Below are positions 9,400 through 18,728 of a stretch of DNA of 64,000 nucleotides, piece by piece. Position numbers and translations under genes: made by a program. Positions within the stretch are counted from its first letter, which is position 1, and each line of letters opens with the position of its first letter. The stretch spans positions 62,001-126,000 of the forward strand of contig NZ_JAIUMC010000001.1 of NCBI RefSeq assembly GCF_022565775.1, written 5' to 3'. The notes beneath the pieces were generated by a model, which searched no databases, was not told the origin of the DNA, and saw only the letters and a program-made list of their open reading frames with translations. This stretch comes from Natronospirillum sp. (lineage in GTDB: Bacteria; Pseudomonadota; Gammaproteobacteria; Pseudomonadales; Natronospirillaceae).

Positions 9400-9873
9400 A
9401 TGACAGACATGACCCCGAAAACCATGCTGGTGCCCGTTGACGGCTCAGAGGGCTCAATCAAGGCATTGCGTCTTGGCATCACTCTCGCCAAGGCAACCGG
9501 TGCCAAACTGGACATGCTCTATGCGTTTCCGCGCAATGCCTTCGAGCTGTTCGGCATGCCGGCCGAATTTGCCACTCAGGAGCAACTCCGTTACCTCAAC
9601 CCGGAAGAGTTCGACAAGCTGCGCAACCAAAATGCCAAAAAGGTATTCGACGCCATGCGCAAGGCTGTTGGCTCTGACGCCGAGGCAATACGCGACCAGG
9701 TCCTGCTCGAAGGTGACTCCTCCGAGGCCATCATCGAGCATGCCGCGAAGGCAAATGAGCCGATGATCATAGTTGGCAGCCGCGGCATCTCCAGGGTGCG
9801 TGGCCTGATGATTGGCAGTGTCAGTCAACGACTGGCTGAGCGAGCAGACTGCCCTGTCACCGTGGTTCGCTGA
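9400..9873 (+). CDS. universal stress protein, ATP-binding UspA type
   Basis: 157 residues, one Usp domain. The C-terminal ATP-binding signature G-x2-G-x9-G-S is present (VGSRGISRVRGLMIGS), which places it with nucleotide-binding Usp proteins. The N-terminal MLVPVDGSEGS strand-loop is typical. A strong AAGGAGG precedes the ATG. The gene appears monocistronic, with a weak hairpin just after its stop. The family contributes to survival in stress and stationary phase. Confidence 0.88.
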   Translation: MTDMTPKTMLVPVDGSEGSIKALRLGITLAKATGAKLDMLYAFPRNAFELFGMPAEFATQEQLRYLNPEEFDKLRNQNAKKVFDAMRKAVGSDAEAIRDQVLLEGDSSEAIIEHAAKANEPMIIVGSRGISRVRGLMIGSVSQRLAERADCPVTVVR

Positions 9874-9875
9874 CC

Positions 9876-9902
9876 CAACTCGCTGGCCGAGTTGTCTGTT
9901 TC
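9876..9902 (+). terminator. weak rho-independent terminator after the universal stress gene
   Basis: A perfect 7-bp stem CAACTCG (9876-9882) / CGAGTTG (9888-9894) with a 5-nt loop is followed by a broken T-rich run. The poor T tract makes it a weak candidate. Confidence 0.45.
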
Positions 9903-9917
9903 AGTCATGCTCTTGCC

Positions 9918-9945
9918 CAAAAAGTTTCCTATAGGAAACTTTTTG
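9918..9945. promoter_or_regulatory. 28-bp perfect palindromic operator upstream of sdaA
   Basis: Bases 9918-9945 are a perfect palindrome centred between 9931 and 9932, with core GTTTCCTATAGGAAAC and A/T-rich outer arms. The same 14-bp core recurs with one change each at 12619-12632 before gcvT and 13442-13455 before gcvH. It lies immediately upstream of a candidate -35 element. The XRE-cupin protein encoded between gcvT and gcvH is the obvious candidate ligand; that assignment is inference. Confidence 0.75.
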
Positions 9946-9975
9946 TTGAATGAGGGAAAGTGCGTCTGCTAGTCT
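9946..9975 (+). promoter_or_regulatory. candidate sigma-70 promoter of sdaA
   Basis: TTGAAT at 9946-9951 and an extended -10, TGCTAGTCT (hexamer 9970-9975), are separated by 18 bp. The extended -10 closely resembles TGCTAGCCT at the gcvH promoter, and its distance from the upstream palindrome is nearly the same in both, which supports the placement. Confidence 0.5.
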
Positions 9976-10048
9976 GCAGTTATCATGCATTTTTCGACTC
10001 TGCCTCTGGCGACATGACCGTCAGGGGCTGAGTGCAGGAGCCACAGCA

Positions 10049-11422
10049 ATGGACATCAGCGTTTTCGACCTGTTCAAGGTCGGTATTGGCCCGTCCAGTT
10101 CCCATACGGTCGGACCGATGCGGGCAGCCCTCACCTTTATTCGGGACCTCGGCGACGGCCCGGATCTGGACCGGTGCACGCGGGTTGAAGTGAAGCTCTT
10201 CGGTTCTCTCAGTGCCACTGGCCGCGGCCATGGTACAGACCGCGCAGTGCTGGCCGGACTGGCCGGTGAAGCTCCGGATACGGTCGACCCGGTCTGGATG
10301 CAGGGTCTGGTCGATCGGGTCAGGGAAACCGGCACGCTGGCCCTGCTGCAACGCCATAACGTGACCTTCTATCTTGATCGGGATCTGCTCTTCGACGATC
10401 GTGCCCTGCCGTTTCACCCCAATGCCCTGACCCTGTCGGCCTGGGATGGTCGTTACTGCCTGCGCCAGCAGACTTTCTACTCGGTCGGTGGCGGCTTTGT
10501 TGTGACCGAGGCCGAGGCTCGGGATGGCGCCTTCGCTGACGCTGTAACCGTGCCTCATCCCTTCAGGAGTGCGTCAGAGCTAATGGCGATCTGCCAGCAA
10601 ACCGGCAAGCCGATCAGCCAGATCATGCTCGACAACGAGATGGTGCGCCGCTCGGAGGCCGATATACGGTCCGGCCTCTGTACTATCTGTCGGGCCATGC
10701 GCGATTGTGTGGAAACCGGGCTGCGCACCGAGGGCATCCTGCCTGGCGGGCTGGAGGTTCGGCGTCGCGCCTATCGGTTCCATGCTGACCTGCAGAGAGC
10801 GGAACGCTCCAATATCATCACCAGCACCCTGAGCGCCATGGACTGGATCAATCTGTATGCCCTCGCCGTCAACGAAGAAAACGCAGCCGGCGGCAGGATG
10901 GTGACAGCACCGACCAACGGGGCGGCCGGCATCATTCCAGCAGTACTGATGTACTACATGAACTTCAGTGATGCGGTGCAGGAAGAGGATGTGGTGCCAT
11001 TTCTGCTGACAGCGGCTGCCATTGGCGCCCTGTGCAAGCAGAATGCGTCCATTTCAGGGGCTGAAGTGGGTTGTCAGGGTGAGGTGGGGTCCGCCTGTGC
11101 CATGGCGGCCGCCGGCTTGACCGAAGTGCTGGGCGGCTCGGTTGAGCAGGTGGAAAACGCCGCGGAAATCGCTCTGGAGCACAACCTGGGGCTGACCTGC
11201 GATCCGATCGGCGGCCTGGTGCAGGTGCCCTGCATCGAGCGCAATGCGATCGCTGCGGTAAAAGCCATCAACGCAGCCCAATTGGCCCTGCGCGGCGACG
11301 GCCAGCACTTTGTCTCATTGGACAAGGTCATTCAGACCATGCGCGATACCGGCAGGGACATGCTGGACAAGTACAAGGAGACCTCCAGGGGAGGTCTCGC
11401 AGTCAATGTGATCGAGTGCTGA
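10049..11422 (+). CDS. sdaA: L-serine ammonia-lyase (4Fe-4S type)
   Basis: 457 residues from the ATG at 10049 ([24 protein letters not shown]), preceded by AGGAG; the frame is open upstream but the family starts here. Single-chain SdaA type with the N-terminal beta domain and the C-terminal alpha domain ([36 protein letters not shown]). It deaminates L-serine to pyruvate and ammonia in the cytoplasm using an oxygen-sensitive 4Fe-4S cluster. Together with the neighbouring glycine cleavage genes it would route glycine through serine to pyruvate, and it shares the same operator as those genes. Confidence 0.95.
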   Translation: MDISVFDLFKVGIGPSSSHTVGPMRAALTFIRDLGDGPDLDRCTRVEVKLFGSLSATGRGHGTDRAVLAGLAGEAPDTVDPVWMQGLVDRVRETGTLALLQRHNVTFYLDRDLLFDDRALPFHPNALTLSAWDGRYCLRQQTFYSVGGGFVVTEAEARDGAFADAVTVPHPFRSASELMAICQQTGKPISQIMLDNEMVRRSEADIRSGLCTICRAMRDCVETGLRTEGILPGGLEVRRRAYRFHADLQRAERSNIITSTLSAMDWINLYALAVNEENAAGGRMVTAPTNGAAGIIPAVLMYYMNFSDAVQEEDVVPFLLTAAAIGALCKQNASISGAEVGCQGEVGSACAMAAAGLTEVLGGSVEQVENAAEIALEHNLGLTCDPIGGLVQVPCIERNAIAAVKAINAAQLALRGDGQHFVSLDKVIQTMRDTGRDMLDKYKETSRGGLAVNVIEC

Positions 11423-11436
11423 CCGACGTGGCGCAA

Positions 11437-12561
11437 TCAGCGCTTGTAGTCCGCACGTTTGAAGGGCATTGCGCAGACCCTCATCGGCAGCAGCTTGCCC
11501 CGAACTTCGGCCTGGATTTCGGTGCCTGGCTCGGCCAACTCTGCTGACACATAACCCATCGCGATCGCCTTTCCCACGCTCGGCCCAAAAGTACCACTGG
11601 TAACGGCACCGATTCGCTTGCCCTGCGCATCGAGCAGGATGGACCCTTCACGCACCGGCGCCCGGCCTTGACCCTCAAGGCCCACGCGGCGGCGCGTGAT
11701 CGGTTGCTCTTTGGCCAGCTGTGGCAAAATGACCTGAGCACCGGGGAAGCCGCCGGCACGCTCGCCGCCTGAGCGGCGTGCCTTGCCGATGGCCCAGTTG
11801 AGGCTGGCTTCCACCGGTGTCGTGGCGGTGTCGATGTCATGCCCATACAGGCACAGGCCGGCTTCCAGGCGCAATGAATCACGCGCGCCCAGCCCGATCG
11901 GTTTTACCCGCTCGTCGGCCAGCAGGGTTTCGGCCAGTTGTCTGGCCAGGTGTGCCGGGCAGGAAATTTCATAACCGTCTTCACCGGTATAGCCGCTGCG
12001 CGAAATGATCGCGGGCTCACCCATCAGATCGAGCATGACATTGTCCATGAACACCAGGTCCCGGACCGCCGGCTGCAGTTCCGCCAGCGCCGCCTCGGCC
12101 TGCGGACCCTGCAGGGCCAGCAGAGCCCTGTCTGTCATCTCTTCCAGGTGCACACCGGCTGGCAGCATGGCGCGCAAGTGGGCAATATCAGCCTGCTTGC
12201 AGGCGGCATTGACCACCAGATAGAAGCCTTCCGCATGGCGGCTGATCATCAGATCGTCGAGTATGCCACCGGACTCGTTGGTGAGCAGACCGTAGCGCTG
12301 TCTTCCCTCTTTCAGGCCGCAAATATCAGCCGGAATCAGGGCTTCCAGTGCCTTGTCCATATCCGGGCCAGTCAACCACAACTGCCCCATGTGGGAGACA
12401 TCAAACAGCCCTGCCTGCTCGCGAGTATGCAGGTGCTCCTGCTTGACACCGGCAGGAAACTGCACCGGCATGGAATAGCCTGCGAAAGGCACCAGGCGGC
12501 CACCCAGTTCTTCATGCAATACGGTAAGTGGTGTGGTTGCCAGATCAGCCTGACTGGACAT
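11437..12561 (-). CDS. gcvT: glycine cleavage system aminomethyltransferase (T protein)
   Basis: 374 residues, normal length. N-terminal folate-binding domain (GRLVPFAGYSMPVQF, FDVSHMGQ) and C-terminal barrel (GARDSLRLEAGLCLYGHDID). It releases ammonia from the aminomethyl group carried on lipoyl-GcvH and transfers the one-carbon unit to tetrahydrofolate. It converges with sdaA (14 nt between stops) and is separated from gcvH-gcvP by the XRE-cupin regulator, so it needs its own promoter. That promoter region carries the shared operator. ATG at 12561 with GAGGTG just upstream. Confidence 0.95.
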   Translation of the reverse strand: MSSQADLATTPLTVLHEELGGRLVPFAGYSMPVQFPAGVKQEHLHTREQAGLFDVSHMGQLWLTGPDMDKALEALIPADICGLKEGRQRYGLLTNESGGILDDLMISRHAEGFYLVVNAACKQADIAHLRAMLPAGVHLEEMTDRALLALQGPQAEAALAELQPAVRDLVFMDNVMLDLMGEPAIISRSGYTGEDGYEISCPAHLARQLAETLLADERVKPIGLGARDSLRLEAGLCLYGHDIDTATTPVEASLNWAIGKARRSGGERAGGFPGAQVILPQLAKEQPITRRRVGLEGQGRAPVREGSILLDAQGKRIGAVTSGTFGPSVGKAIAMGYVSAELAEPGTEIQAEVRGKLLPMRVCAMPFKRADYKR

Positions 12562-12618
12562 GGTGCACCTCGATGGATTGGTTCAGAGTAGGCTCATCAT
12601 GCCGTAAATGCGGCAATA

Positions 12619-12632
12619 TTTCCAATAGGAAA
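12619..12632. promoter_or_regulatory. shared operator copy upstream of gcvT
   Basis: TTTCCAATAGGAAA matches the sdaA core at 13 of 14 positions. It lies 57 nt upstream of the gcvT start on the minus strand, and a TACTCT -10-like hexamer begins 42 nt after its first base, almost the spacing seen at sdaA (45) and gcvH (43). Confidence 0.7.
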
Positions 12633-12690
12633 CACAGGTTTCCCCTGACGAGTCTGTTTGCGACCAGGCTTTGGCAAAAGGAGAGCGTGA

Positions 12691-13338
12691 TCAGGCCGTA
12701 ACCCAGAGTACAGTGGCATCCTCCGGGCTGGCGGATACCAGAGCGTGTCCCATGGTGCAGTCATAATAGGCCGAGTCACCCGCCTGCATCTCCACCGGCT
12801 CATAGAACTCGGTGTAGAACCAAATGGTGCCCGACAGCACATAAAGAAACTCTTCACCATCGTGCCGAACCCATTCGGGGAATTCGTCAAAGCTGCGCGC
12901 ATGAACGCGAGTGACGAAGGGCACCATCTTTTTGCGCATCAGAGTGGTGGCCAGCAACTCGTGCTCATAGGTGGCCGTAGGATGAGGCTTGCCCTCACCG
13001 CGCCGCGTAATCTCGCGGCGCCCGCTGGGCTGGGCGCCCGGGCTGGGCTGCGAGAACAGCTGCGGCAGATCAATGCCCAGCCCGTGGACCAGCTTGTTGA
13101 CGGCGGTAAAGGTGGGAGAGATCTGTTCATTCTCGATCTTGGACAGGGTCGAACGCGCCAGCCCGGTCAACTTGCTGGCTTCTTCCAGAGTCAGATTCTT
13201 GCCCAGCCGGATCGCACGAACCCGCTCACCCAGTTGCAAGGGCTGCAGAGTGGCCTCACTGCCGCCGTTGCCGTGCTTCACTTCCAGAGTGCGCTTGCGC
13301 TCGTCACGCAGAAAATGCGGCTCGTCAGCCATACTCAC
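12691..13338 (-). CDS. XRE-cupin transcriptional regulator, likely controls glycine/serine genes
   Basis: 215 residues from a GTG at 13338, which has AGGA 9 nt upstream; the ATG at 13332 is the alternative. Residues about 35-95 form an XRE helix-turn-helix (LGERVRAIRLGKNLTLEEAS, ARSTLSKIENEQISPT), and the C-terminal half is a cupin sensor (EEFLYVLSGTIWFYTE, GDSAYYDCTMGHAL). Proteins with this architecture usually repress adjacent catabolic operons and release or change activity on binding a small ligand. It lies between gcvT and the divergent gcvH-gcvP operon and is the only regulator near the three identical palindromes. Glycine or serine as ligand is inference. Confidence 0.88.
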   Translation of the reverse strand: MSMADEPHFLRDERKRTLEVKHGNGGSEATLQPLQLGERVRAIRLGKNLTLEEASKLTGLARSTLSKIENEQISPTFTAVNKLVHGLGIDLPQLFSQPSPGAQPSGRREITRRGEGKPHPTATYEHELLATTLMRKKMVPFVTRVHARSFDEFPEWVRHDGEEFLYVLSGTIWFYTEFYEPVEMQAGDSAYYDCTMGHALVSASPEDATVLWVTA

Positions 13339-13441
13339 AATACGGGTTCCTGATGCTGGCAGTGGATGTGTCCAAGTATTACATAGCAGCTCGGGTGTTG
13401 AAATGTATACCGTCGCTGACAGGCAACTCGGACGCCCTTTG

Positions 13442-13455
13442 TTTCTTATAGGAAA
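13442..13455. promoter_or_regulatory. shared operator copy upstream of gcvH
   Basis: TTTCTTATAGGAAA matches the sdaA core at 13 of 14 positions. It lies in the divergent spacer between the XRE-cupin gene and gcvH, 7 bp upstream of a candidate -35, so it could serve both gcvHP control and autoregulation. Confidence 0.7.
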
Positions 13456-13461
13456 TTTACG

Positions 13462-13490
13462 TTGCGATCAAGAAATCATGCTGCTAGCCT
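13462..13490 (+). promoter_or_regulatory. candidate sigma-70 promoter of gcvH-gcvP
   Basis: TTGCGA (13462-13467) and TAGCCT (13485-13490, preceded by TGC) are 17 bp apart. The element closely resembles the candidate sdaA promoter in sequence and in distance from its operator. Confidence 0.5.
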
Positions 13491-13530
13491 TTCTGACCAT
13501 CCCAGTTCTGTCACTTTTGGAGTCGCCTAC

Positions 13531-13923
13531 ATGGCCCATTTGCCCGCCGATCTACGTTTCACACCCAGCCACGAGTGGGTCCGACCCCATGATGATGGCA
13601 CCGTGACCATTGGCATTACCGATCATGCTCAGGCGGCGCTCGGTGACATCGTTTTTCTGGAGCTGCCCGACATTGATCGTTCAGTAGCCGCCGGAGAAGA
13701 AATGGCTGTGGTCGAATCCGTCAAGGCTGCTTCTGACATCTATGCGCCTCTGTCGGGTACTGTGCTGGCGGTCAACGAGACGCTCGAAGACGCCCCGGAA
13801 ACCGTCAACGAAGACTGCTATGGCGACGGATGGATGCTGCGCCTGAAACTGGCAGAGGGTGCTGATCTGACAACTCTGCTCAGTGCCGAGCAATATGAAA
13901 AGACACTGGGGGAGGAAGCCTGA
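13531..13923 (+). CDS. gcvH: glycine cleavage system lipoyl carrier protein H
   Basis: 130 residues from the ATG at 13531 ([16 protein letters not shown]), with GGAG 11 nt upstream; the frame is open further 5' but that part covers the promoter. The lipoylation site is Lys65 in ESVKAASD. GcvH shuttles the aminomethyl intermediate between GcvP, GcvT and the lipoamide dehydrogenase. One base separates its stop from gcvP, so the two are translationally linked. No lipoamide dehydrogenase gene is present here; the shared cellular enzyme would serve. Confidence 0.95.
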   Translation: MAHLPADLRFTPSHEWVRPHDDGTVTIGITDHAQAALGDIVFLELPDIDRSVAAGEEMAVVESVKAASDIYAPLSGTVLAVNETLEDAPETVNEDCYGDGWMLRLKLAEGADLTTLLSAEQYEKTLGEEA

Positions 13924-13924
13924 C

Positions 13925-16852
13925 ATGACGACCACTGCCCACCCGGATCAAGCCTTGGTTACCGCCCCGACCGAGTTTGCATTACAGCCGCTAGCGGCGC
14001 TGGCGGCAGAGCCCTTCAGCCAGCGACATATTGGCCCTGATACAGCCGCCGAGAAAGCCATGCTGGATGCACTCGGACTGGAGTCGATGGCTCAGTTGCT
14101 CACCGAGGCCATACCGTCCTCCCTGCGCATGCAACAGGCTCTGAACATGCCTGCCGGTGAAACGGAAATCGCAGCGCTAACCGACTTGCAGCGTATTGCC
14201 GGGCAGAACCAGCTCTACCGCTGTTTTATCGGCCAGGGCTACTATCCGACCCTGGTGCCTCCGGTCATCCAGCGCAATGTGCTCGAAAACCCGGCCTGGT
14301 ATACCGCCTACACCCCCTATCAGCCGGAAATTTCCCAGGGCCGTCTGGAAGCGCTGCTGAACTTCCAGCAGATGGTGATGGACCTTACCGGGATGGACCT
14401 GGCTAATGCCTCATTGCTGGATGAAGCCACGGCGGCGGCTGAAGCCATGGCACTGTGCCTGCGCGCCAACCGCAAGAACAAGAGCCGCGCCTTCTTTGTC
14501 GATGCCGATGTGCACCCGCAGACACTCGATGTGCTGCGCACTCGGGCGCGTTATTTCGATATCGAACTGATCGTCGAGGACGCCGAAAAGGTAGGTGAAC
14601 AGCCCATCTTTGGTGCCCTGTTCCAGTATCCCGGCTCGTCGGGCAGGGTACGTGACCTGCAACCGCTGATTGCAGCCGCGCAGGCGCAGAATGCCATGAC
14701 CACCGTTGCTTCGGATCTTCTGGCTTTGCTGCTGCTGCGCTCTCCGGGAGAGCTGGGCGCCGATGTCGTCTTCGGCTCGGCCCAGCGCTTCGGTGTCCCC
14801 ATGGGTTACGGTGGGCCACATGCGGCCTTCTTTGCCACTCGCGAGCCGCACAAGCGGCAGGTACCAGGGCGCATTATCGGAGTGTCCAGAGACAGTCGCG
14901 GTCATACCGCGCTGCGCATGGCCATGCAGACCCGCGAACAGCATATCCGGCGCGAAAAAGCGACGTCCAATATCTGCACGGCACAGGCTCTGCTCGCCAA
15001 CATGGCCTCCTTTTACGCCGTCTGGCACGGCCCTGAAGGGCTGCGCCGGCAGGCCGAGCGCGTGCACCGCCTGACCTGCATTCTCGCCGCCGGCCTGCAA
15101 CAGAAAGGCATCGAGGTGCCGATTCGCTTCTTCGATACGATCAGCTTCACCGCCGACGCTGACGTGCAGGCTCGGGCGGAAGAAAAGCAATTCAATCTGC
15201 GTCTGATTCAACGCACCGGTCAGCAGACTCGGTATGGCATCAGCCTGGATGAGACCTGCACGGCTGATGATGTACAGGCTCTGTTTGAGGTGGTACTGGG
15301 CGCCGGTCATGGACTGGAGGTCAGTCGCCTGGATGCTGATCTGGTGGCCACGCCGGGCGCGCCAGGGCTTAGTAAGCGCGAGCGCCGCACCGATGCGGTG
15401 CTGACGCACCCGGTCTTCAACCAGTATCACAGCGAAACCGAGATGATGCGCTACATCAAGCGGCTCGAAAACCGGGACTACTCGCTGGTGCACGGCATGA
15501 TTCCGCTTGGCTCCTGCACTATGAAGCTGAATGCGGCGGCGGAAATGCAGCCGGTCTCCTGGCCCGAGTTCGCCCAGATCCATCCCTTTGCGCCACGTGC
15601 ACAGACTCGGGGCTATCAGCAATTGCTGCTGGAACTGGAAGAACAGCTCAAGGCCATCACCGGCTATGATGCCATTTCCATGCAGCCTAATTCCGGCGCT
15701 CAGGGAGAATATGCCGGACTCCTGGCCATCCGCCGCTATCAGGAGGCGCAGGGCGAAAGCGATCGCACCATCTGCCTTATACCCGCCTCCGCACACGGCA
15801 CCAATCCGGCGTCTGCGGCCATGATGGGTCTGCAAGTGGTCATTGTAGATTGCGACGACAACGGCAATGTCGATATGGCCGACCTGCGCGCCAAGGCGGA
15901 ACAGGCAGGCGACAAACTGTCCGCCTGCATGATCACCTACCCCTCCACCCACGGCGTGTTTGAAGCCGGGGTGCGTGACCTGTGTGAGGTGATTCACGCA
16001 CAGGGCGGTCAGGTGTATATGGACGGCGCCAATCTGAACGCCCAGGTTGGCCTGGTACAGCCGGCCGATCTGGGCTCGGATGTGTCGCACCTGAACCTGC
16101 ACAAGACCTTCGCCATTCCGCATGGTGGCGGCGGTCCCGGCATGGGGCCGATCGGTGTGCGGGCTCACCTGGCACCTTATCTGCCCGGCCATCACTGCGA
16201 TCAGGAGACTGTTGAAGGCGCCGTGTCTGCAGCCCCCTTCGGATCTTCCGGCATTCTGCCCATTACCTGGATGTACAACCGGATGCTGGGTCAGGGCGGA
16301 CTGCAGCGCAGTACCGAGATCGCCATTCTCAGTGCCAACTATATTGCCGAGGGCCTGGCCGACCATTATCCCGTTTTGTATCGAGGCGAGCAGGGCCGCG
16401 TGGCGCACGAATGCATTATCGACCTGCGCCCGCTGAAGGCGGCCAGCGGCATTACGGAAGAAGACGTGGCCAAACGCCTCATGGACTATGGATTCCACGC
16501 GCCCACCATGTCCTTCCCGGTGCCCGGCACTCTGATGATAGAGCCGACGGAGTCGGAATCAGTGGCGGAGCTGGACCGTTTCATAGAGGCCATGCAACAC
16601 ATTCGCCGCGAAATCGATCAGGTCATCAATGGCGACTGGCCGGCTGATGACAATCCGCTGGTTCGGGCGCCGCATACCCAGGCTGATCTACTGGAAGACT
16701 GGAATCGCGCCTACAGTCGGGAATGCGGTGCCTTCCCCGTGCCCGGACTGAAAGACGCCAAATTCTGGCCAGCGGTCAATCGGGTCGACAACGTATTTGG
16801 CGATCGCAACCTGGTCTGCAGCTGCCCCAGCCCGGAGGCCTGGCGCGACTGA
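13925..16852 (+). CDS. gcvP: glycine dehydrogenase (decarboxylating), P protein
   Basis: 975 residues, the single-chain homodimeric form. The N-terminal FSQRHIGPD and the PLP-binding [16 protein letters not shown] (Lys about 727) are typical. It decarboxylates glycine and loads the aminomethyl group on GcvH. The start at 13925 follows the gcvH stop by 1 nt. Like many long GC-rich genes it has extensive open antisense frames, which I treat as shadows. Confidence 0.96.
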   Translation: MTTTAHPDQALVTAPTEFALQPLAALAAEPFSQRHIGPDTAAEKAMLDALGLESMAQLLTEAIPSSLRMQQALNMPAGETEIAALTDLQRIAGQNQLYRCFIGQGYYPTLVPPVIQRNVLENPAWYTAYTPYQPEISQGRLEALLNFQQMVMDLTGMDLANASLLDEATAAAEAMALCLRANRKNKSRAFFVDADVHPQTLDVLRTRARYFDIELIVEDAEKVGEQPIFGALFQYPGSSGRVRDLQPLIAAAQAQNAMTTVASDLLALLLLRSPGELGADVVFGSAQRFGVPMGYGGPHAAFFATREPHKRQVPGRIIGVSRDSRGHTALRMAMQTREQHIRREKATSNICTAQALLANMASFYAVWHGPEGLRRQAERVHRLTCILAAGLQQKGIEVPIRFFDTISFTADADVQARAEEKQFNLRLIQRTGQQTRYGISLDETCTADDVQALFEVVLGAGHGLEVSRLDADLVATPGAPGLSKRERRTDAVLTHPVFNQYHSETEMMRYIKRLENRDYSLVHGMIPLGSCTMKLNAAAEMQPVSWPEFAQIHPFAPRAQTRGYQQLLLELEEQLKAITGYDAISMQPNSGAQGEYAGLLAIRRYQEAQGESDRTICLIPASAHGTNPASAAMMGLQVVIVDCDDNGNVDMADLRAKAEQAGDKLSACMITYPSTHGVFEAGVRDLCEVIHAQGGQVYMDGANLNAQVGLVQPADLGSDVSHLNLHKTFAIPHGGGGPGMGPIGVRAHLAPYLPGHHCDQETVEGAVSAAPFGSSGILPITWMYNRMLGQGGLQRSTEIAILSANYIAEGLADHYPVLYRGEQGRVAHECIIDLRPLKAASGITEEDVAKRLMDYGFHAPTMSFPVPGTLMIEPTESESVAELDRFIEAMQHIRREIDQVINGDWPADDNPLVRAPHTQADLLEDWNRAYSRECGAFPVPGLKDAKFWPAVNRVDNVFGDRNLVCSCPSPEAWRD

Positions 16853-17011
16853 AGGTAGCCTCAGTCAGGGCCGGTACGATTTTATTGCCATCAGGAAGCG
16901 GTTTTATCGGACAAAGTCCCCTATAGTGTAGAGGTGGTTGACCGTAGTTCAGTTTCGGGTGTCATTTGACTGCATCGCACACAGGCCTGCCACAAGGGCC
17001 ATTCAGTTCAG

Positions 17012-17037
17012 CCGGCTCCCGCTCGCGCGGGAGCCGG
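17012..17037 (+). promoter_or_regulatory. GC-rich RNA hairpin enclosing the ribosome site of the diguanylate cyclase gene
   Basis: A perfect 11-bp stem (17012-17022 with 17027-17037) closes a TCGC tetraloop. Its 3' arm contains GGGAG, the only ribosome site for the ATG at 17038, and ends directly against that ATG. There is no T tract, so it is not a usual terminator. If the ATG at 17038 is the true start, the stem would hide the ribosome site. Confidence 0.5.
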
Positions 17038-18696
17038 ATGTCACGTCATTGTCAGGCTGGTAAAGTCAAGCCTGCCGCTGCCTGTGCGTGCCTGCCTCAA
17101 TCCGCCCTCGCACAGGCAGCCGCCACGGAACTGCCTGACTGGTCAATCTGGCTGGCCGGGGCACTGTTCCTGATATTGATACTGCTTTATGTAGCCCTGC
17201 TGCGGACCCAGAGTCAGCGGCTGCGGCGGGAAGTGGGGCTAAAAACCCGAGAACTGAATACCCGAGAGCAACTGTTTCGCACCCTGTCTGACAAAACCAG
17301 CGCCGGCATCTTTATGGTGCGTGGAGAGTCGCTGGAGGTCGTCAATCCAGCCATGAGCCGGCTGACCGGTTACTCGGAAGAAGACTTGCTGCAGATGGAG
17401 TTCCCGCGCCTGGTGCACCCGGCCGATCGGGCGCTGGTGCGGCGGCGTGCACGCATGCGCCAGTCGGGGGACGAGGTGCCCGGCGACTACCGGTTCCGCA
17501 TTGTGACGCGCGAGGGCGCAACCCGTTGGGTCGAGCTTTCAGTGGATGCGGTACCCCTGGCCGGAGAGACCGTCTCGGTCGGCACCTGCATCGACATCAC
17601 TGAACACAAGGATCTGCAGCGCGACCTCGCTCTGGAGGGCCAGTTCCATCGTCTGATCGCCAATACCTCGGCTGATTTTGCCAGCGCCAGTCAGAGCAAT
17701 ATTGATGCCCGAATCGACCGGATGCTGGAGTTGTTCGGCCAGCATCTGGGCGCCGACCGGGCGTACCTGTTTCGCTATTCCGAAGACGGCACCTATGAGG
17801 TCAATACCCATGAATGGTGCGCGCCCGGGGTGGCTCCCGCCAAGCAAGACCTGCAACATACCGAACTGGGCTCAATTCCTTGGCTGGCCGAGCAACAGCG
17901 CGTGATGCTGGAGCAGGGACAGCCTTTTATCGTACAGGATGTGCAGGAGGCCCCGGACGAGGCGGGCAACGACAAGGAACTGCTGCTGGGGTCCGGCGTC
18001 CGCTCGCTGATGCTCATCCCGGTCAACAGCAACCCGGCTTTTACCGGGTTTTTCGGTTTCGACTCACTGCGTCCTCGGTCGTGGCCCCAGCAACTGGGCA
18101 GCCAGCTCAAGATCGTGGCCCATCTGCTGGCGGAATCGCTGGCCAGCATTGACCAGGAGGCCGCACTGACACGAGATACCCTGACCGACCCGCTGACCGG
18201 CCTGTACAATCGTCGCTACCTCAGTCTGCAGGCTCCGAAGTGGCTATCTCAGGTGCATGAAGGGTCCGGCACCTTGACCCTGGTACTCATTGACATTGAT
18301 CACTTCAAACCCCTGAATGACCGCTACGGTCACTTGACGGGCGATCAAGTGCTCAAGGTGTTGGGAGAGACATTGCGCGCCGAGTCCCGGACTCAGGATG
18401 TGCTGGTGCGCTATGGCGGCGAAGAATTCCTGCTGGTGATGCATGATGTTCCCGCCCCGGAAGCCATCAGCGCGGTTGATCGTATTCTGGGCGCCATCCG
18501 TACTCAGCAGACAGATGTCGACGGGGTCAGTATGGGCATCACGGTCAGTGCCGGACTGGTCAGCAACGAAGAAATTGCCTCGACAGACGTCACCCTGGAT
18601 GATCTGCTGGAAATCGCGGACCGGCGTTTGTATCAGGCCAAGTCCGCGGGCCGGGACTGTCTGGTGGCCAGCGACCCGGCACCTGTGGCACCCTGA
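17038..18696 (+). CDS. membrane-anchored PAS-GAF diguanylate cyclase
   Basis: 552 residues from the ATG at 17038; an in-frame TTG at 16966 would add 24 residues but has no ribosome site. Residues 1-30 are Cys- and Ala-rich and end ALAQA like a poor signal peptide. A transmembrane helix (SIWLAGALFLILILLYVALL) follows at about 35-55, then a PAS domain (about 75-195), a GAF-like domain (about 200-375) and a GGDEF domain with intact YGGEEFLLV. It should make c-di-GMP. The periplasmic sensor usually found between signal peptide and helix is absent, so sensing would be by PAS and GAF. Confidence 0.85.
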   Translation: MSRHCQAGKVKPAAACACLPQSALAQAAATELPDWSIWLAGALFLILILLYVALLRTQSQRLRREVGLKTRELNTREQLFRTLSDKTSAGIFMVRGESLEVVNPAMSRLTGYSEEDLLQMEFPRLVHPADRALVRRRARMRQSGDEVPGDYRFRIVTREGATRWVELSVDAVPLAGETVSVGTCIDITEHKDLQRDLALEGQFHRLIANTSADFASASQSNIDARIDRMLELFGQHLGADRAYLFRYSEDGTYEVNTHEWCAPGVAPAKQDLQHTELGSIPWLAEQQRVMLEQGQPFIVQDVQEAPDEAGNDKELLLGSGVRSLMLIPVNSNPAFTGFFGFDSLRPRSWPQQLGSQLKIVAHLLAESLASIDQEAALTRDTLTDPLTGLYNRRYLSLQAPKWLSQVHEGSGTLTLVLIDIDHFKPLNDRYGHLTGDQVLKVLGETLRAESRTQDVLVRYGGEEFLLVMHDVPAPEAISAVDRILGAIRTQQTDVDGVSMGITVSAGLVSNEEIASTDVTLDDLLEIADRRLYQAKSAGRDCLVASDPAPVAP

Positions 18697-18728
18697 CCAC
18701 CCCATTTTTCATCTTGCGGATACACGCG

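Noticed and set aside
12562-13530. Possible glycine riboswitch before gcvT or gcvH
   Set aside because: I looked for paired glycine aptamer-like helices upstream of both genes and saw none; the leaders are short and a protein operator explains control.
14411-16498. Very long open frame antisense to gcvP
   Set aside because: It mirrors the third-codon-position bias of gcvP, has no ribosome site or recognisable domain, and the sense gene is certain. Similar antisense frames over 3101-4228, 19389-20921, 47080-49389 and 53460-54863 were rejected for the same reason.
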